64,000 bases of DNA from Gammaproteobacteria bacterium UBA7803 (GCA_002480525.1 DLCH01000030.1:15933-79932), one strand, 5' to 3'; counted from the stretch's first letter, positions 48,050-57,078 are shown. Numbers and translations: made by a program. The notes: generated by a model not told the origin, from the letters alone.

Positions 48050-49303
48050 CTATTCCAGGGTGGCGTAGTTCGTGGAGCGGTCGCCGGCGCGCCGGTCCCG
48101 CACCAGCGCCACGCACTCGGCCAGGTCGGCGACGTAGCGGTCCATCACCCCGGTGTTGGAGTTGCTCACCGTCGAATGCAGGGTGTCCGGTGGCCCCTGC
48201 CGGTCGTGGAACCAGCCCCGCTCGAGCAGCGCGTCCCCCAGGGCGAACACGTCCACCGGACGCGGCGACGAGGGGTCCGAAGCGAGCGCGACCAGATGGA
48301 AACGGCTGTCGCCCAGCACCCGGATGCCGTCGATTCCGGCGATCGCCGCGCGCATGCGGTCGGCATTCTCCAGGGTGACCCGGGTCAGCTCGAGGTAACC
48401 CTCGAGCCCCAGGTGCTGCATCACCGCCCAGGCCGTCGCCATCGGCATGCCGGAGCGGCTGCCCTGGAGGTTCGGCGACGCGTAGAAGCCGCCGAGCCAG
48501 TCCTCGAACACGAAGGTCTGGTAGCGCCGCAGCGCCTTCGAGCGATGCAGAATCACCGACACGCCCTTGGGGGCGTAGCCGAGCTTGTGGATGTCGGCGG
48601 AGATGGAGGTGACGCCGTCCACGCGGAAATCCCAGGGGGGCACCTCGCGGCCGAGCCGCTCGGCGAACGGCAGCACGAAGCCGCCCATGCAGCCGTCGAC
48701 GTGACAGTTGGCGCCCGCCTGCTGCGCGAGGGCGGCGATCTCGGGGATCGGATCCACGACGCCCTGGGGATACTGGGGCGCCGAGCCCACCACCAGCACG
48801 GTGTTCGGGCCGACGGCGTCCGCCATCGCCGCGACGTCCGCGGTCCAGTCGTCGCGCACCGGCGTCTTGCGCACGGTCAGGCCGAACAGGTGGGCCGCCT
48901 TGTGGAACGCCGCGTGGGCGCTTTCCGCCAGCACGATCTCACCGGCGGTGATGCCGCGTTCCTCGCGGCCGCGTTCCCGGGCCGCCAGCACCCCGCAGAG
49001 AATCGACTCCGTGCCGCCGCTGGTGAGAAAGCCGGCGGCGCCCTCGGGGCCGTGCAGCAGGTCCGCGGTCCAGCCGACCACCTCCGACTGGATCTCACCC
49101 AGCGACGGAAACGCCCGGGTGTTCAGCGCGTTCTCGTGGAGGTAGAGGGCGGCCGCCCGCTCCGCCACCTCGTGCACCCCGGGGCCACCGTCGTAGATCA
49201 TGCCGAAGGCCTTGCCCTCGCGCCATTTGACGTCGCGGGCGCGCTTGGCCTCGAGCGCGGCCAGCACGTCGTCGGCCGGGCGGCCCCGTTCCGGAAAGGT
49301 CAT
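48050..49303 (-). CDS. PLP-dependent decarboxylase of the sphingosine-1-phosphate lyase / glutamate decarboxylase group
   Basis: 417 residues from ATG 49303, with GGGGAG upstream. Fold-type I PLP enzyme: FLTSGGTESILCGVLAAR (phosphate loop), NCHVDGCMGGFVLP (cofactor Asp), and SISADIHKLGYAPKGVSVIL with the PLP Lys. The last block matches animal and bacterial S1P lyases (S-x-D-x-H-K-x-G-Y-A-P-K-G) better than glutamate decarboxylase. S1P lyase cleaves sphingoid-base phosphates to an aldehyde and phosphoethanolamine. Shorter than eukaryotic lyase because the N-terminal membrane part is missing. No signal peptide. Convergent with the MFS gene (29 bp). Confidence 0.87.
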   Translation of the reverse strand: MTFPERGRPADDVLAALEAKRARDVKWREGKAFGMIYDGGPGVHEVAERAAALYLHENALNTRAFPSLGEIQSEVVGWTADLLHGPEGAAGFLTSGGTESILCGVLAARERGREERGITAGEIVLAESAHAAFHKAAHLFGLTVRKTPVRDDWTADVAAMADAVGPNTVLVVGSAPQYPQGVVDPIPEIAALAQQAGANCHVDGCMGGFVLPFAERLGREVPPWDFRVDGVTSISADIHKLGYAPKGVSVILHRSKALRRYQTFVFEDWLGGFYASPNLQGSRSGMPMATAWAVMQHLGLEGYLELTRVTLENADRMRAAIAGIDGIRVLGDSRFHLVALASDPSSPRPVDVFALGDALLERGWFHDRQGPPDTLHSTVSNSNTGVMDRYVADLAECVALVRDRRAGDRSTNYATLE

Positions 49304-49381
49304 CCGCTGCTCCCCTTGCCTGCCAGAACCCGAGCATACCCTAGTGTGGTGCCCCGGGCGGGGCTTCGACGACCGGCAGCC

Positions 49382-50143
49382 TCAGCCGCCGTCGCGGCAG
49401 CCCTCCTCCCGGCGCAGCAGCGCCGCCATGCCGGGCAGCCGGCCGGCGGCGGGCATCTGCCGGAGTATTGCCCGCTGCCGCTCGCGCACGTAGGCGCTCG
49501 GCGACGTCACGCTGAAGCGCCCGGGGCTCGGCAGCACCGCGGCCAGCAGCGCGGCTTCGGCCGGCTCGAGCCGCCCCGCCGGCTTGCCGAAGTAGCGCTC
49601 CGCCGCCGCGCCGGCGCCGTACACGCCGGGACCGAACTCCGCCACGTTGAGGTACACCTCGAGAATCCGCCGCTTCGGCCAGAGCGCCTCGATGGCCACG
49701 GTCAGCCCGGCCTCCAGCACCTTGCGCACCCAGCTCTGTCCGCGCCACAGAAACAGGTTCTTGGCGGTCTGCTGACTGAGCGTGCTGGCGCCGCGCAGGC
49801 GCCCGCCGTCACGGGCGTCCGCCAGCGCCCGGCCGATCTGGTCGAAGTCGAAGCCGTGATGGGTGGGAAACTTCTGGTCCTCGGCCGCGATCACCGCTAC
49901 GGCGAGCGCATCCGGAAGGCAGGCCCAGTCCACCCAGCGGTGATCGATCCGCCGCGGCTCGCCCGCCAGCCAGCCGTCGAGGCGTTCCGCCAGCATGAAC
50001 GCGCTGGTGGGCGGGGGAACGTGACGGCCGGCCGCCCCCAGGGCGATGCCGCCCAGGGCAACGCCGGCGGCCACGATCCAGACCGCCCGCCACAGCCGCC
50101 GCCAGGGCGCCCGGCGCCGCGCTGCTCGATAGGGCGGTACCAC
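49382..50143 (-). CDS. mtgA: Monofunctional biosynthetic peptidoglycan transglycosylase
   Basis: 253 residues from a GTG start at 50143; an ATG seven bases upstream is out of frame. One N-terminal membrane anchor (about residues 18-38) then a GT51 domain facing the periplasm: AVIAAEDQKFPTHHGFD with catalytic Glu88, RGASTLSQQTAKNLFLW, KVLEAGLTVAIEALWPKRRILEVYLNVAEFG and YFGKPAGRLEPAEAALLAAVLPSP. It polymerises lipid II into glycan strands without a transpeptidase domain. E. coli MtgA is 242 residues. Monocistronic; divergent from acyP across about 83 bp. Confidence 0.93.
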   Translation of the reverse strand: MVPPYRAARRRAPWRRLWRAVWIVAAGVALGGIALGAAGRHVPPPTSAFMLAERLDGWLAGEPRRIDHRWVDWACLPDALAVAVIAAEDQKFPTHHGFDFDQIGRALADARDGGRLRGASTLSQQTAKNLFLWRGQSWVRKVLEAGLTVAIEALWPKRRILEVYLNVAEFGPGVYGAGAAAERYFGKPAGRLEPAEAALLAAVLPSPGRFSVTSPSAYVRERQRAILRQMPAAGRLPGMAALLRREEGCRDGG

Positions 50144-50226
50144 CTGCCATCACACCTCGCCAATGCGGCGCCCAGTGTACCGCCACCGGGTCGCTGCCCG
50201 CCGCCGAACTGTTAGACTCGCGGGCC

Positions 50227-50526
50227 ATGAGCCGGGGGGCAGACAGCGGCGGCAGCCGCGCGAGCGAGGGACGCGTCGAAGGACGGGTTCAGGGCGTGTC
50301 GTTCCGCGCCGCCATGCAGGCGGCGGCGCGCCGCTGCGGCGCCGCAGGATGGGTCCGCAACCGCCCGGACGGCAGCGTCGAGTTCCTGGTCCAGGGCGAT
50401 GCCGCCGCCGTTCAGGCCATGCTGGACTGGGCCCGCCGCGGCCCGCCCGGTGCGAGCGTCGATGCATTCAACGCCCGGGAGACCGACCCGAGCCCCGGGC
50501 TCACCGACTTCGAGGTACGATTCTGA
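50227..50526 (+). CDS. acyP: Acylphosphatase
   Basis: 99 residues. The active-site signatures are EGRVQGVSFRA (catalytic Arg in the V-Q-G-V-x-F-R loop) and GWVRNRPDGSVEFLVQG (catalytic Asn in W-V-R-N). It hydrolyses acylphosphates such as acetyl- or carbamoyl-phosphate. The N terminus (MSRGADSGGSRASEG) is a short unconserved extension; the fold needs residues from about 12 on. The last codons overlap the region from which the exonuclease gene is read (stop TGA at 50524-50526), so translation of the next gene is probably coupled. Confidence 0.92.
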   Translation: MSRGADSGGSRASEGRVEGRVQGVSFRAAMQAAARRCGAAGWVRNRPDGSVEFLVQGDAAAVQAMLDWARRGPPGASVDAFNARETDPSPGLTDFEVRF

Positions 50527-50546
50527 GCAAGCAGAACCTGCGCATC

Positions 50547-51314
50547 ATGAGCTGGAACGTCAACGGCCTGCGCGCCTGCGCCGGCAAGGGCTTCCTGGAC
50601 GTCCTGAACGGCTGCGGCCTCGACATCGCCGGTCTCCAGGAAGTCCGCGCTTTTCCCGACCAGCTCGAGGAGCCGGTGCGCGCGCCCGATGGCTGGCACG
50701 CCTGCTTCGCCCCGGCGGAACGGCCGGGCTACAGCGGCGTCGCCATCTACAGCCGCCGTGAACCCGACGACGTGGAAACGTCGCTCGGCGACGCCCGATT
50801 CGACGCCGAAGGCCGCTTCGTGATGGCACGCTTCGGCCGCCTCAGGGTCGCCAGCGTGTATTTCCCCAAAGGCAGCGGCCGGGAGCGTGACAACAGCCGG
50901 GTACCCTACAAGCTCGACTTCTACGCCGCCGTGTTCGAGCAGGTCGAGCGCCTGAAGCGCGCCGGGCCGCTGCTGGTGATGGGCGACTTCAACACCGCCC
51001 ACCGGGAGATCGACCTGGCGCGGCCGGCATCGAACCGCAAGACCAGCGGTTTCCTGCCGGAGGAACGGGCCGAGCTGGATCGCTGGCTCGACGCCGGCTG
51101 GATCGACACGTTCCGCAGCCGGCATCCGGACACGCCGGACCGCTACACCTGGTGGGCCCAGTGGGGCGGCGCCCGGGCCAGGAACGTCGGCTGGCGGATC
51201 GACTACGTGCTGGCCTCGCCGGCCGCCGACCGGCGTATCACCGACGCCTTCATCTGGGACCACGTCACGGGCTCGGACCACTGCCCCGTCGGCGTCGAGC
51301 TGCTGCCCGGCTGA
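50547..51314 (+). CDS. Exodeoxyribonuclease III family protein (second copy)
   Basis: 255 residues from ATG 50547; the frame is open and conserved a few residues further upstream (L-R-I before the ATG), so a non-ATG start such as CTG near 50538, or coupling to acyP, is possible. AP-endonuclease motifs: MSWNVNGLRACAGKG, LDIAGLQEVRAF, LRVASVYFPKGSGRE, LVMGDFNTAHREIDL and VGWRIDYVLAS with a terminal GSDHCPVGVEL. It differs from the 33508 copy mainly by the YFPKGSGRE loop, typical of the Neisseria/Exo A-like group. Cytoplasmic base-excision-repair enzyme. Confidence 0.9.
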   Translation: MSWNVNGLRACAGKGFLDVLNGCGLDIAGLQEVRAFPDQLEEPVRAPDGWHACFAPAERPGYSGVAIYSRREPDDVETSLGDARFDAEGRFVMARFGRLRVASVYFPKGSGRERDNSRVPYKLDFYAAVFEQVERLKRAGPLLVMGDFNTAHREIDLARPASNRKTSGFLPEERAELDRWLDAGWIDTFRSRHPDTPDRYTWWAQWGGARARNVGWRIDYVLASPAADRRITDAFIWDHVTGSDHCPVGVELLPG

Positions 51315-51334
51315 CCCCGGATGCCCGTGGCGCC

Positions 51335-52105
51335 TCAGTCAGCCGCCGCTTCGCGGGCGGCGGCTTCCCGGGCGGCGCGAACCTTGTCGCTGGTCTGGTT
51401 GAACAGGATCTCCCGGCGGCGGCGTTCTTCCTCCTCGGTCCGCTCCTGCTGCCCCAGCTCGCGCTGAACCCGCCAGCCCCGGTCCACCGCCGGGCGGGCG
51501 CCCACGGCGTCGACCCAGCGCTTGAGATGGGGAAAGCGGGTCCAGACGTCTTCGTCGATGAGGCGCCCGGCGGCCATGGCCCAGGGCCAGGTGACGATGT
51601 CGGCGATCGAGTACTCCGCGCCGGCCAGATGCTCGTTGGCCGAGAGCTGGGCGTCCATCACCCCGCACAGCCGGTCCACCTCGCCGACGAAGCGCCGGGT
51701 GCCGTACTCGAGCTGGGCGGGGTCCTCCGCCAGGTTCCTGCCGTAGTTCTTGAAGTGATTGGCGTTGCCCATCATCGGCCCGAGGTTGGCCATCTGCCAG
51801 TGCACCCACTGGAGGGTCCGGTAGCGCTGGCGCGGCTCGGACGCCAGGAACCTGCCGGTCTTGTCCGCCAGGTACTCGAGGATGGCGCCGGATTCGAAGA
51901 TCGACAGCGGCTCTCCGCCGCCGAGCGGCTCGTGGTCGACGATGGCGGGCATCCGGTTGTTCGGGCTGATCCGCAGGAACCCGGGCTTGAACTGGTCGCC
52001 GCCGCCGATGTCCACGGGCACGATGCGGTAATCGAGGCCGCACTCCTCCAGCATGATGGTGACTTTCCAGCCGTTGGGCGTGGGCCAGTAGTGCACGTCG
52101 ATCAT
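51335..52105 (-). CDS. Glutathione S-transferase (YfcG/Ure2p-like)
   Basis: 256 residues from ATG 52105, with AGGAG eight bases upstream. N-terminal thioredoxin-like domain: VHYWPTPNGWKVTIMLEECG, ISPNNRMPAIVDHE and LSIFESGAILEYLADKTG (cis-Pro and the E-S glutathione site). C-terminal helical domain: GPMMGNANHFKNYGRNLA, EYSIADIVTWPWA. The T-P-N-G-x-K motif belongs to the Nu/YfcG class, which acts as a disulfide-bond reductase using glutathione. A 40-residue charged tail (EEEERRRREILF) is added. Convergent with the second exonuclease III gene. Confidence 0.92.
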   Translation of the reverse strand: MIDVHYWPTPNGWKVTIMLEECGLDYRIVPVDIGGGDQFKPGFLRISPNNRMPAIVDHEPLGGGEPLSIFESGAILEYLADKTGRFLASEPRQRYRTLQWVHWQMANLGPMMGNANHFKNYGRNLAEDPAQLEYGTRRFVGEVDRLCGVMDAQLSANEHLAGAEYSIADIVTWPWAMAAGRLIDEDVWTRFPHLKRWVDAVGARPAVDRGWRVQRELGQQERTEEEERRRREILFNQTSDKVRAAREAAAREAAAD

Positions 52106-52160
52106 GGGACGCTCCTGCGCGGTGGCGGTGATGTGAGGGTCAGGTACCGTCGGCAGGCTA

Positions 52161-52484
52161 TCAGCCGAGCAGGAACCCGGGAACCCTGCCCGGCGCCTCG
52201 ATCCGCACCCGCTTCAGGCGCCCGGTCGCGCCCCGCTCGATGGACACCCGGGATCTCGGAACGTCGAACTGCCCGGCCAGCACGTCCGTCAGCCTGCGGT
52301 TGGCCTTGCCATCCACGGGCGGGGCCAGCACCCTCACCTTGAGGCAATCGGCTTCGGGCACGACCGAGTCGGCGCTGGCCCGCGGCACCACCCGGACCGC
52401 CAGCAGCAGGTCCCCGCCGTCCCAGCGCGCGCCACAGCGCAGCGGCCCGCCCGGAGCCCCGGCATCTGGAGCATCGTCATGCAT
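52161..52484 (-). CDS. DUF167/YggU-family protein
   Basis: 107 residues from ATG 52484. YggU fold: LLLAVRVVPRASADSVV, KVRVLAPPVDGKANRRLTDVLAGQF and RSRVSIERGATGRLKRVRI, the standard DUF167 order with the conserved A-P-P-V-D-G-K-A-N motif. Small proteins of this family are of unknown role. Its start codon and that of the divergent ABM gene both lie within a single ATGCAT palindrome (52479-52484), so the two genes have no intergenic space. The GST gene is downstream. Confidence 0.88.
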   Translation of the reverse strand: MHDDAPDAGAPGGPLRCGARWDGGDLLLAVRVVPRASADSVVPEADCLKVRVLAPPVDGKANRRLTDVLAGQFDVPRSRVSIERGATGRLKRVRIEAPGRVPGFLLG

Positions 52485-52790
52485 TTCGTGTTCGAGGTTC
52501 ACGTCCGTCCCGGCTATCGCGCCGAACAGTACGCCGAAGCCTGGGTCCGCGCCAGCGAGCTGATCCAGCAGGCGCCCGGCGCCCGGGGTACGCGCCTGCA
52601 CCGCAAGATCGGCGATCCGGACGTGCTGCTGGCCATCGCGAGCTGGGAGTCGAAGGCGGCCCGCGACGCCATGGAGTCACGGACCAGTCAGGCGGTGCGG
52701 GACATCATCGCCGAGCAGGCGCAGTTCGTGGAGGTGCGGGTCATCGGCGAGTTCGAGGATGCCGAGTGGGTGGTCGAACCCGGCGGATGA
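52479..52790 (+). CDS. ABM-domain (antibiotic biosynthesis monooxygenase-like) protein
   Basis: 103 residues from ATG 52479. Dimeric alpha/beta ferredoxin-like fold: FVFEVHVRPGYRAEQYAEAW, GARGTRLHRKIGDPDVLLAIASWESKAARDAM and DIIAEQAQFVEVRVIGEFED. Such proteins include quinone-forming monooxygenases and haem-degrading enzymes; the usual haem-binding Asn/Trp pair is not obvious here, so it stays unassigned. Divergent from YggU, with start codons overlapping completely in ATGCAT. Confidence 0.85.
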   Translation: MHFVFEVHVRPGYRAEQYAEAWVRASELIQQAPGARGTRLHRKIGDPDVLLAIASWESKAARDAMESRTSQAVRDIIAEQAQFVEVRVIGEFEDAEWVVEPGG

Positions 52791-52841
52791 GCGGCCGGCG
52801 CCCCGCGGGACGCCGGCCGAAGGCGGCTGCCGGGCGCAGCC

Positions 52842-54227
52842 TCAGGGTGCGAGGTCGTCCAGCAGCAGCAGGGTCGGCGGCACGCCGCCATTGACCTGAT
52901 CGATGGCGGCCGCCGTGTACAGGCCGCCGCCGTCCAGGGTCAGCGTCACCGGACCGATCGCGGGCACCGTGGAACCCGCGCCCGTCACCACCACGTCGTA
53001 GCTGCCGGGGGCGAGCTCGACGTAGCCGGTGTCGGCCAGGAACGGCACGCCGCTGAAGGCCGGCGCCGCGCTGCTCAGATCACCGCCGGTGCCGCCGGGG
53101 ACCACGTAGATGTCGACCGCCCCTGCGGACGGAGACGCATGCAGAATGCGCACCCGGGCCTCGGTGGCGACGCGGCGGGTGTCGTCCACCAGCACCAGGG
53201 GGGCGATGTCCGCCAGCAGACCCGTGGCATAGACGCTGTAGGACGTCCCCTGGGCCAGGGTGAGATCGGCGTCGATCACCACCGGTGCATCCGCGCCGGT
53301 CGGAACGACCTTCACGTTGATGTCCCCGGGCGGCAGCCCGAGGTAATCCGTCCCGGCGCCGAAGGCGAGATCCACCACCGGCCGGCTGGCGAAGTCGTCG
53401 TTCGCCACCACGTCCACGTTGGGCGCGTCCGGCGAGGCATGCACCACCCGCACGTCGCTCGGCGTGTCGACGTCGAGGAACTCGAGCGTGGTCGAGCCGG
53501 TGGTCGCCAGCAGCGACACCGGCGAGGCGCCGGTGGTGATGCTGGCGACCGCCGCCACCAGCAGGTCCGCGCCGCCGGGCAGCTCGATCGCGCCGGAGTC
53601 GTAGACGACCGTGGACGGCGAGCCGGGCAAGGCGACACGGATCCGGTAGGCACCCTCGGGCACCACCACGGCGTCCGGGGTCAGCGTCTCGCCGAAGGCG
53701 AACGTGCCCAGCGGCGCGCCGAGGGGATCCCCGGGCGCCGTGACGTACACCTCCACCGCGGGCGCGGCGGGCGCCGCGTGCAGCACACGCAGCCGCACCT
53801 CGTCGTCCGCGATCGCCGGCGGCGAGTCGGTCAGCACGATCGGGGCGATGCCGGCCACCTCGCCGGCGGCCACCACCGTCACGCGCTGGTCTTCACCAAT
53901 GGTCACCGTCGGAGCGGCCTGGCCGGCCGCGGGAATGACTGTGACGTCGCCGCCGGGGACGTTGCCGACCACCTCGATGGGATAGTCGCCGACCTCGTAG
54001 GCGCTGACGCGCACGCCCTTGTAGGGCACGCTGCCGGCGATCTCGAGCCCGGCCACCCGGACGTCCACGTCGGGCGCGTCGGGCGAGGCGTGGATCACTT
54101 CGAGGGTGCCGGTGGGCTGGGGAACCTGGGGCTGGGCGGTCGACGAATCGCTGCCGCCACCGCTGCAGCCGGCGGCGAACAGCAGCGCGGCGGCAGACAG
54201 AGCTGATAACAGACGGACCGGGGACAT
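52842..54227 (-). CDS. DUF4397 lipoprotein with four repeated domains
   Basis: 461 residues from ATG 54227, after AAGGAG. The signal peptide ends in the lipobox FAAGC (Cys21) followed by a Ser/Gly/Gln/Pro linker. Four DUF4397-type repeats begin VIHASPDAPDVDV (about 43), VLHAAPAAPAVEV (about 147), VVHASPDAPNVDV (about 256) and ILHASPSAGAVDI (about 356), each about 105 residues and sharing the HA-P-A-VDV start. Repeats 1, 2 and 3 end with an IAPIVL- or VSLLATT-like strand. The domain is an immunoglobulin-like module of unknown function in cell-surface proteins of many bacteria. The protein is likely outer-leaflet or periplasmic. Monocistronic. Confidence 0.9.
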   Translation of the reverse strand: MSPVRLLSALSAAALLFAAGCSGGGSDSSTAQPQVPQPTGTLEVIHASPDAPDVDVRVAGLEIAGSVPYKGVRVSAYEVGDYPIEVVGNVPGGDVTVIPAAGQAAPTVTIGEDQRVTVVAAGEVAGIAPIVLTDSPPAIADDEVRLRVLHAAPAAPAVEVYVTAPGDPLGAPLGTFAFGETLTPDAVVVPEGAYRIRVALPGSPSTVVYDSGAIELPGGADLLVAAVASITTGASPVSLLATTGSTTLEFLDVDTPSDVRVVHASPDAPNVDVVANDDFASRPVVDLAFGAGTDYLGLPPGDINVKVVPTGADAPVVIDADLTLAQGTSYSVYATGLLADIAPLVLVDDTRRVATEARVRILHASPSAGAVDIYVVPGGTGGDLSSAAPAFSGVPFLADTGYVELAPGSYDVVVTGAGSTVPAIGPVTLTLDGGGLYTAAAIDQVNGGVPPTLLLLDDLAP

Positions 54228-54344
54228 TCGTGCGCTCCTTTGCTGAAGGTCGCACGAACTCTAGAGCGCGGCGGATCAAGCACCCGTCAAGGAAACGGCA
54301 CCGGATCGTTCACGGGTCGTTCACGAAGTCGACGGCGCCGAGGC

Positions 54345-54363
54345 GGCCGGGCCGGGACCGGCC
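54345..54363 (-). terminator. Hairpin after the histidine kinase gene
   Basis: GGCCGG (54345-54350), seven-base loop GCCGGGA, CCGGCC (54358-54363): a perfect 6-bp stem just past the minus-strand stop of the kinase gene (54370). Two copies of TCGTTCACG (54306-54314 and 54317-54325) follow. No T-run, so this is only a candidate terminator. Confidence 0.35.
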
Positions 54364-54369
54364 GGCGCA

Positions 54370-57078
54370 TCATCCCGCCAGGGCCAGCGCCCGCTGCGCC
54401 AGGGCGGCCTGCCGCTCCAGGTCCGCGAGCAGCTCGGCCAGCCCGTCGCCCGGATCCTCGCGGTCGAGGCCCGCCAGCGTCCGAGTCGCGGCCCGGACCA
54501 GGGGTTTCATGCCGTGACTGCCGGCTACCCGCTCCAGCTCCTGCAGTCCGGCGCGCAGCGGCTCCGCCTCGCCGCGGGTGGCAGCGGCCTGGAGGGTGCG
54601 CAGCCGATCCTCCAGACTGCTGACGAACGCCCGTCGGTCCGGCGCAGCCGGCGCCGCGCCGCCCGCCGCAGCGTCGAGGAACCGCAGCACCACCTCCTCG
54701 AACCGGGCCTGGTCGATGGGCTTGGCGAGCACGTCGTCGCAGCCCGCCGCTCGGTGCTGGCTGCCGTGGTCGGCCACCACGTCCGCCGTCAGGGCGACGA
54801 TCGGCACCCGGCGCGGACACTGCGCGCGGATCCGGCGCGTCGCCTCCTCACCGCCCATCACCGGCATGTGCATGTCCATGAGCACCAGATCCGGCGGGTC
54901 CGCGAGCACGGCCTCGACGGCCTCCCGGCCGTTGGCCGCCGTCTCCGCGGTGACGCCCATGCGCTCGAGATAGATCGACACCAGCTTGAGATTGTGCGGG
55001 CTGTCGTCCACCACCAGCACGCGGCCCGACCGGCGCGCCGGGGTCCGGACCCGGCTGCCGGCCCGGGGCTGCACCTGGAACTCCGCCGCGTCGGTGATCC
55101 ACGCCTCCGCACCGGCGCCGGCCGCCACCGGCAGCGACAGTTCGAAGGTCGAGCCTTCGCCGACGTGGCTGGTCACCGTCAGCGTGCCGCCCATGGCCTC
55201 GGCGAGCTGGCGGGAGATGACCAGGCCCAGGCCGGTGCCGCCGTAGCGGCGGGTGACCGAGGAGTCGGCCTGCTGGAATCTCTCGAAGATCCGGCCCAGC
55301 GATTCGGGCGGAATGCCGATGCCGGTGTCCCGCACCGCGCAGCGCAGCATCTGCGCATCGCGGTCGTAGTCCAGGCGAATCGTGACGCCGCCCGCGGCGG
55401 TGAACTTGAGGGCATTGCTGACCAGATTGAACATGATCTGCCGCAGCCGGGTCACGTCGGCACGAACCCGGCGCGGCAGCGGCAGCTCGGCATCGAGCTC
55501 GAAATACAGGCCCCGGGCGCTGGCCAGCGCCCGCTGGCCAGCGCAGAACTCGGCCACCATCGGAGCCAGCGCGACGTTCTGCCACTCCAGCTCCAGCTCC
55601 CCCGCCTCGATCTTGGACAGGTCGAGCACGTCGCCGATGAGCTGCAGCAGATGCCGGCTGTTGGACAGCACGATCTCCAGACGCTCGGCCACCTCCGGGG
55701 GCGGGTCGCTCTCTTCCAGGATCGACTCGGTGAAGCCGATCACCGCGGTGAGCGGCGAGCGCATCTCGTGGCTCATGTTGGCCAGGAACTCGGATTTCGC
55801 CTGATCCGCGGCCATGGCCGCGTCCACCGCCCGGGCCAGCTCGTCACTGCGCTCCTTGAGCTCCTCGGTGCGCCGCTCGATCTCGGCCTCGCGGTCGTTG
55901 ACGACGTGCTCGAGCTGGTGACGCAGCCGGCTCTCCTGGGCATTCACCTGACGCAGCTCGGTCACCGACGACTTCAGCCGCGTGGCCACCTCGTTGAATC
56001 CCTCGACCACCTCCGCCACCTCGGCGGGCGGGTAGCTGGTGGGATCGATGGGCTGCCAGTCGCTGGCGATCCGGAACGCCTGGACGTGGCGCTTGAGCTG
56101 CTCCAGCGGCTCGGTGATGCGCCGGCTGACCACCCGGGCGGCGATCCCGGACACCACCACCACCATCGCCAGGAACAGGGCGACCCGTTCGATCTCGTCC
56201 CACACCACCGCGTGCAGGTGGGACGACGGCAGGGTGATCACGGCGTGCCAGCCGTTGTCCAGCCGGTGGGAAGCGAGCAGATGGTCGACCCGGCCGCCGT
56301 CCGCCTGGGGAATGCCGGCCTCGCCGACGCCGACCTCGCCGCCGCCGGCCAGCACGGCGCCGAGCCAGCCGACGTCGCCGTGCGCCGGCAGCGTCGAGAA
56401 CACGAACTGGCCGCGCTGGTCGACGATGGCCAGGTCCTCGCCGTCGATCCGCCGATGGGCCTCCCAGATCTCCGCCATGCCCGACAGGTCGAGGGACACC
56501 TCGGCGATGCCGGCGAAGGCGCCGCCGGCCTCGATCGGCGCGCTCATGGCGACCAGCCAGTCGTTGCCGATGCCGCGCCCCTCGAAGGCGTCAGACACGA
56601 AGGATTGCCCGGTGGCGCGCACCGACGTGAAGTAGTCCCGATCCGCCACGGAGTCGCCGATCAGCCGGTCCATCTCCGGTGTCCGCTCGCGGATGCGGTC
56701 CGCCACGGCCACGAAGGTGATGACGCCGTCCCGGTCGGCCACCAGCGCGCTCAGCAGGCCGTCGAAGGCCGCCATGTGCCGGTCCAGCAGATTCTGCACG
56801 CGCCGGCCGTCCCAGTTGCCGTCGGACAGATTGGTGGCGAGCAGCTCGACGCTCTGGTGGTGCCGGGACAGGAAGTCCTCGGTCGCCCGGGCCACCGCCT
56901 GGGCGTTGTCGGCCATGCGGGCTTCGAGCTGCTGGCGGCTGTCGTCCACGGCCCGCCAGGCCAGGGCGATGGCCAGCGCCGCCGCCGGAATGACGAACAG
57001 CAGCTCGAAGCTCAGGGCGATGGAACGTCGGATCGGCCGATTGGCGAACAGCCGGCCCGCCAGCGACCGCATGGGCAT
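54370..57078 (-). CDS. Hybrid sensor histidine kinase (dCache-HAMP-HisKA-HATPase-REC-Hpt-like)
   Basis: 902 residues. A membrane segment (19-41), a periplasmic dCache-like sensor (45-290), a second membrane segment (298-317) and HAMP (318-372) are followed by a coiled linker. HisKA has ANMSHEMRSPLTAVIG with His437; HATPase has NLVSNALKFT, DTGIGIPPESL and GGTGLGLVISRQLAEAMGG. REC has VLVVDDSPHNL (Asp691, Asp692), MDMHMPVMGG (Asp735) and Lys786. The last 90 residues look like an Hpt helical bundle but lack the H-x-L-K-G His (ELERVAGSHG around 849). Phosphate therefore probably leaves to the separate Hpt protein. The start overlaps the receiver gene stop (TGATG). Confidence 0.9.
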   Translation of the reverse strand: MPMRSLAGRLFANRPIRRSIALSFELLFVIPAAALAIALAWRAVDDSRQQLEARMADNAQAVARATEDFLSRHHQSVELLATNLSDGNWDGRRVQNLLDRHMAAFDGLLSALVADRDGVITFVAVADRIRERTPEMDRLIGDSVADRDYFTSVRATGQSFVSDAFEGRGIGNDWLVAMSAPIEAGGAFAGIAEVSLDLSGMAEIWEAHRRIDGEDLAIVDQRGQFVFSTLPAHGDVGWLGAVLAGGGEVGVGEAGIPQADGGRVDHLLASHRLDNGWHAVITLPSSHLHAVVWDEIERVALFLAMVVVVSGIAARVVSRRITEPLEQLKRHVQAFRIASDWQPIDPTSYPPAEVAEVVEGFNEVATRLKSSVTELRQVNAQESRLRHQLEHVVNDREAEIERRTEELKERSDELARAVDAAMAADQAKSEFLANMSHEMRSPLTAVIGFTESILEESDPPPEVAERLEIVLSNSRHLLQLIGDVLDLSKIEAGELELEWQNVALAPMVAEFCAGQRALASARGLYFELDAELPLPRRVRADVTRLRQIMFNLVSNALKFTAAGGVTIRLDYDRDAQMLRCAVRDTGIGIPPESLGRIFERFQQADSSVTRRYGGTGLGLVISRQLAEAMGGTLTVTSHVGEGSTFELSLPVAAGAGAEAWITDAAEFQVQPRAGSRVRTPARRSGRVLVVDDSPHNLKLVSIYLERMGVTAETAANGREAVEAVLADPPDLVLMDMHMPVMGGEEATRRIRAQCPRRVPIVALTADVVADHGSQHRAAGCDDVLAKPIDQARFEEVVLRFLDAAAGGAAPAAPDRRAFVSSLEDRLRTLQAAATRGEAEPLRAGLQELERVAGSHGMKPLVRAATRTLAGLDREDPGDGLAELLADLERQAALAQRALALAG

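Noticed and set aside
54306..54325. Direct repeat TCGTTCACG x2 as an operator
   Set aside because: Two nine-base copies in a GC-rich gap without symmetry or promoter context are too weak to call a site.
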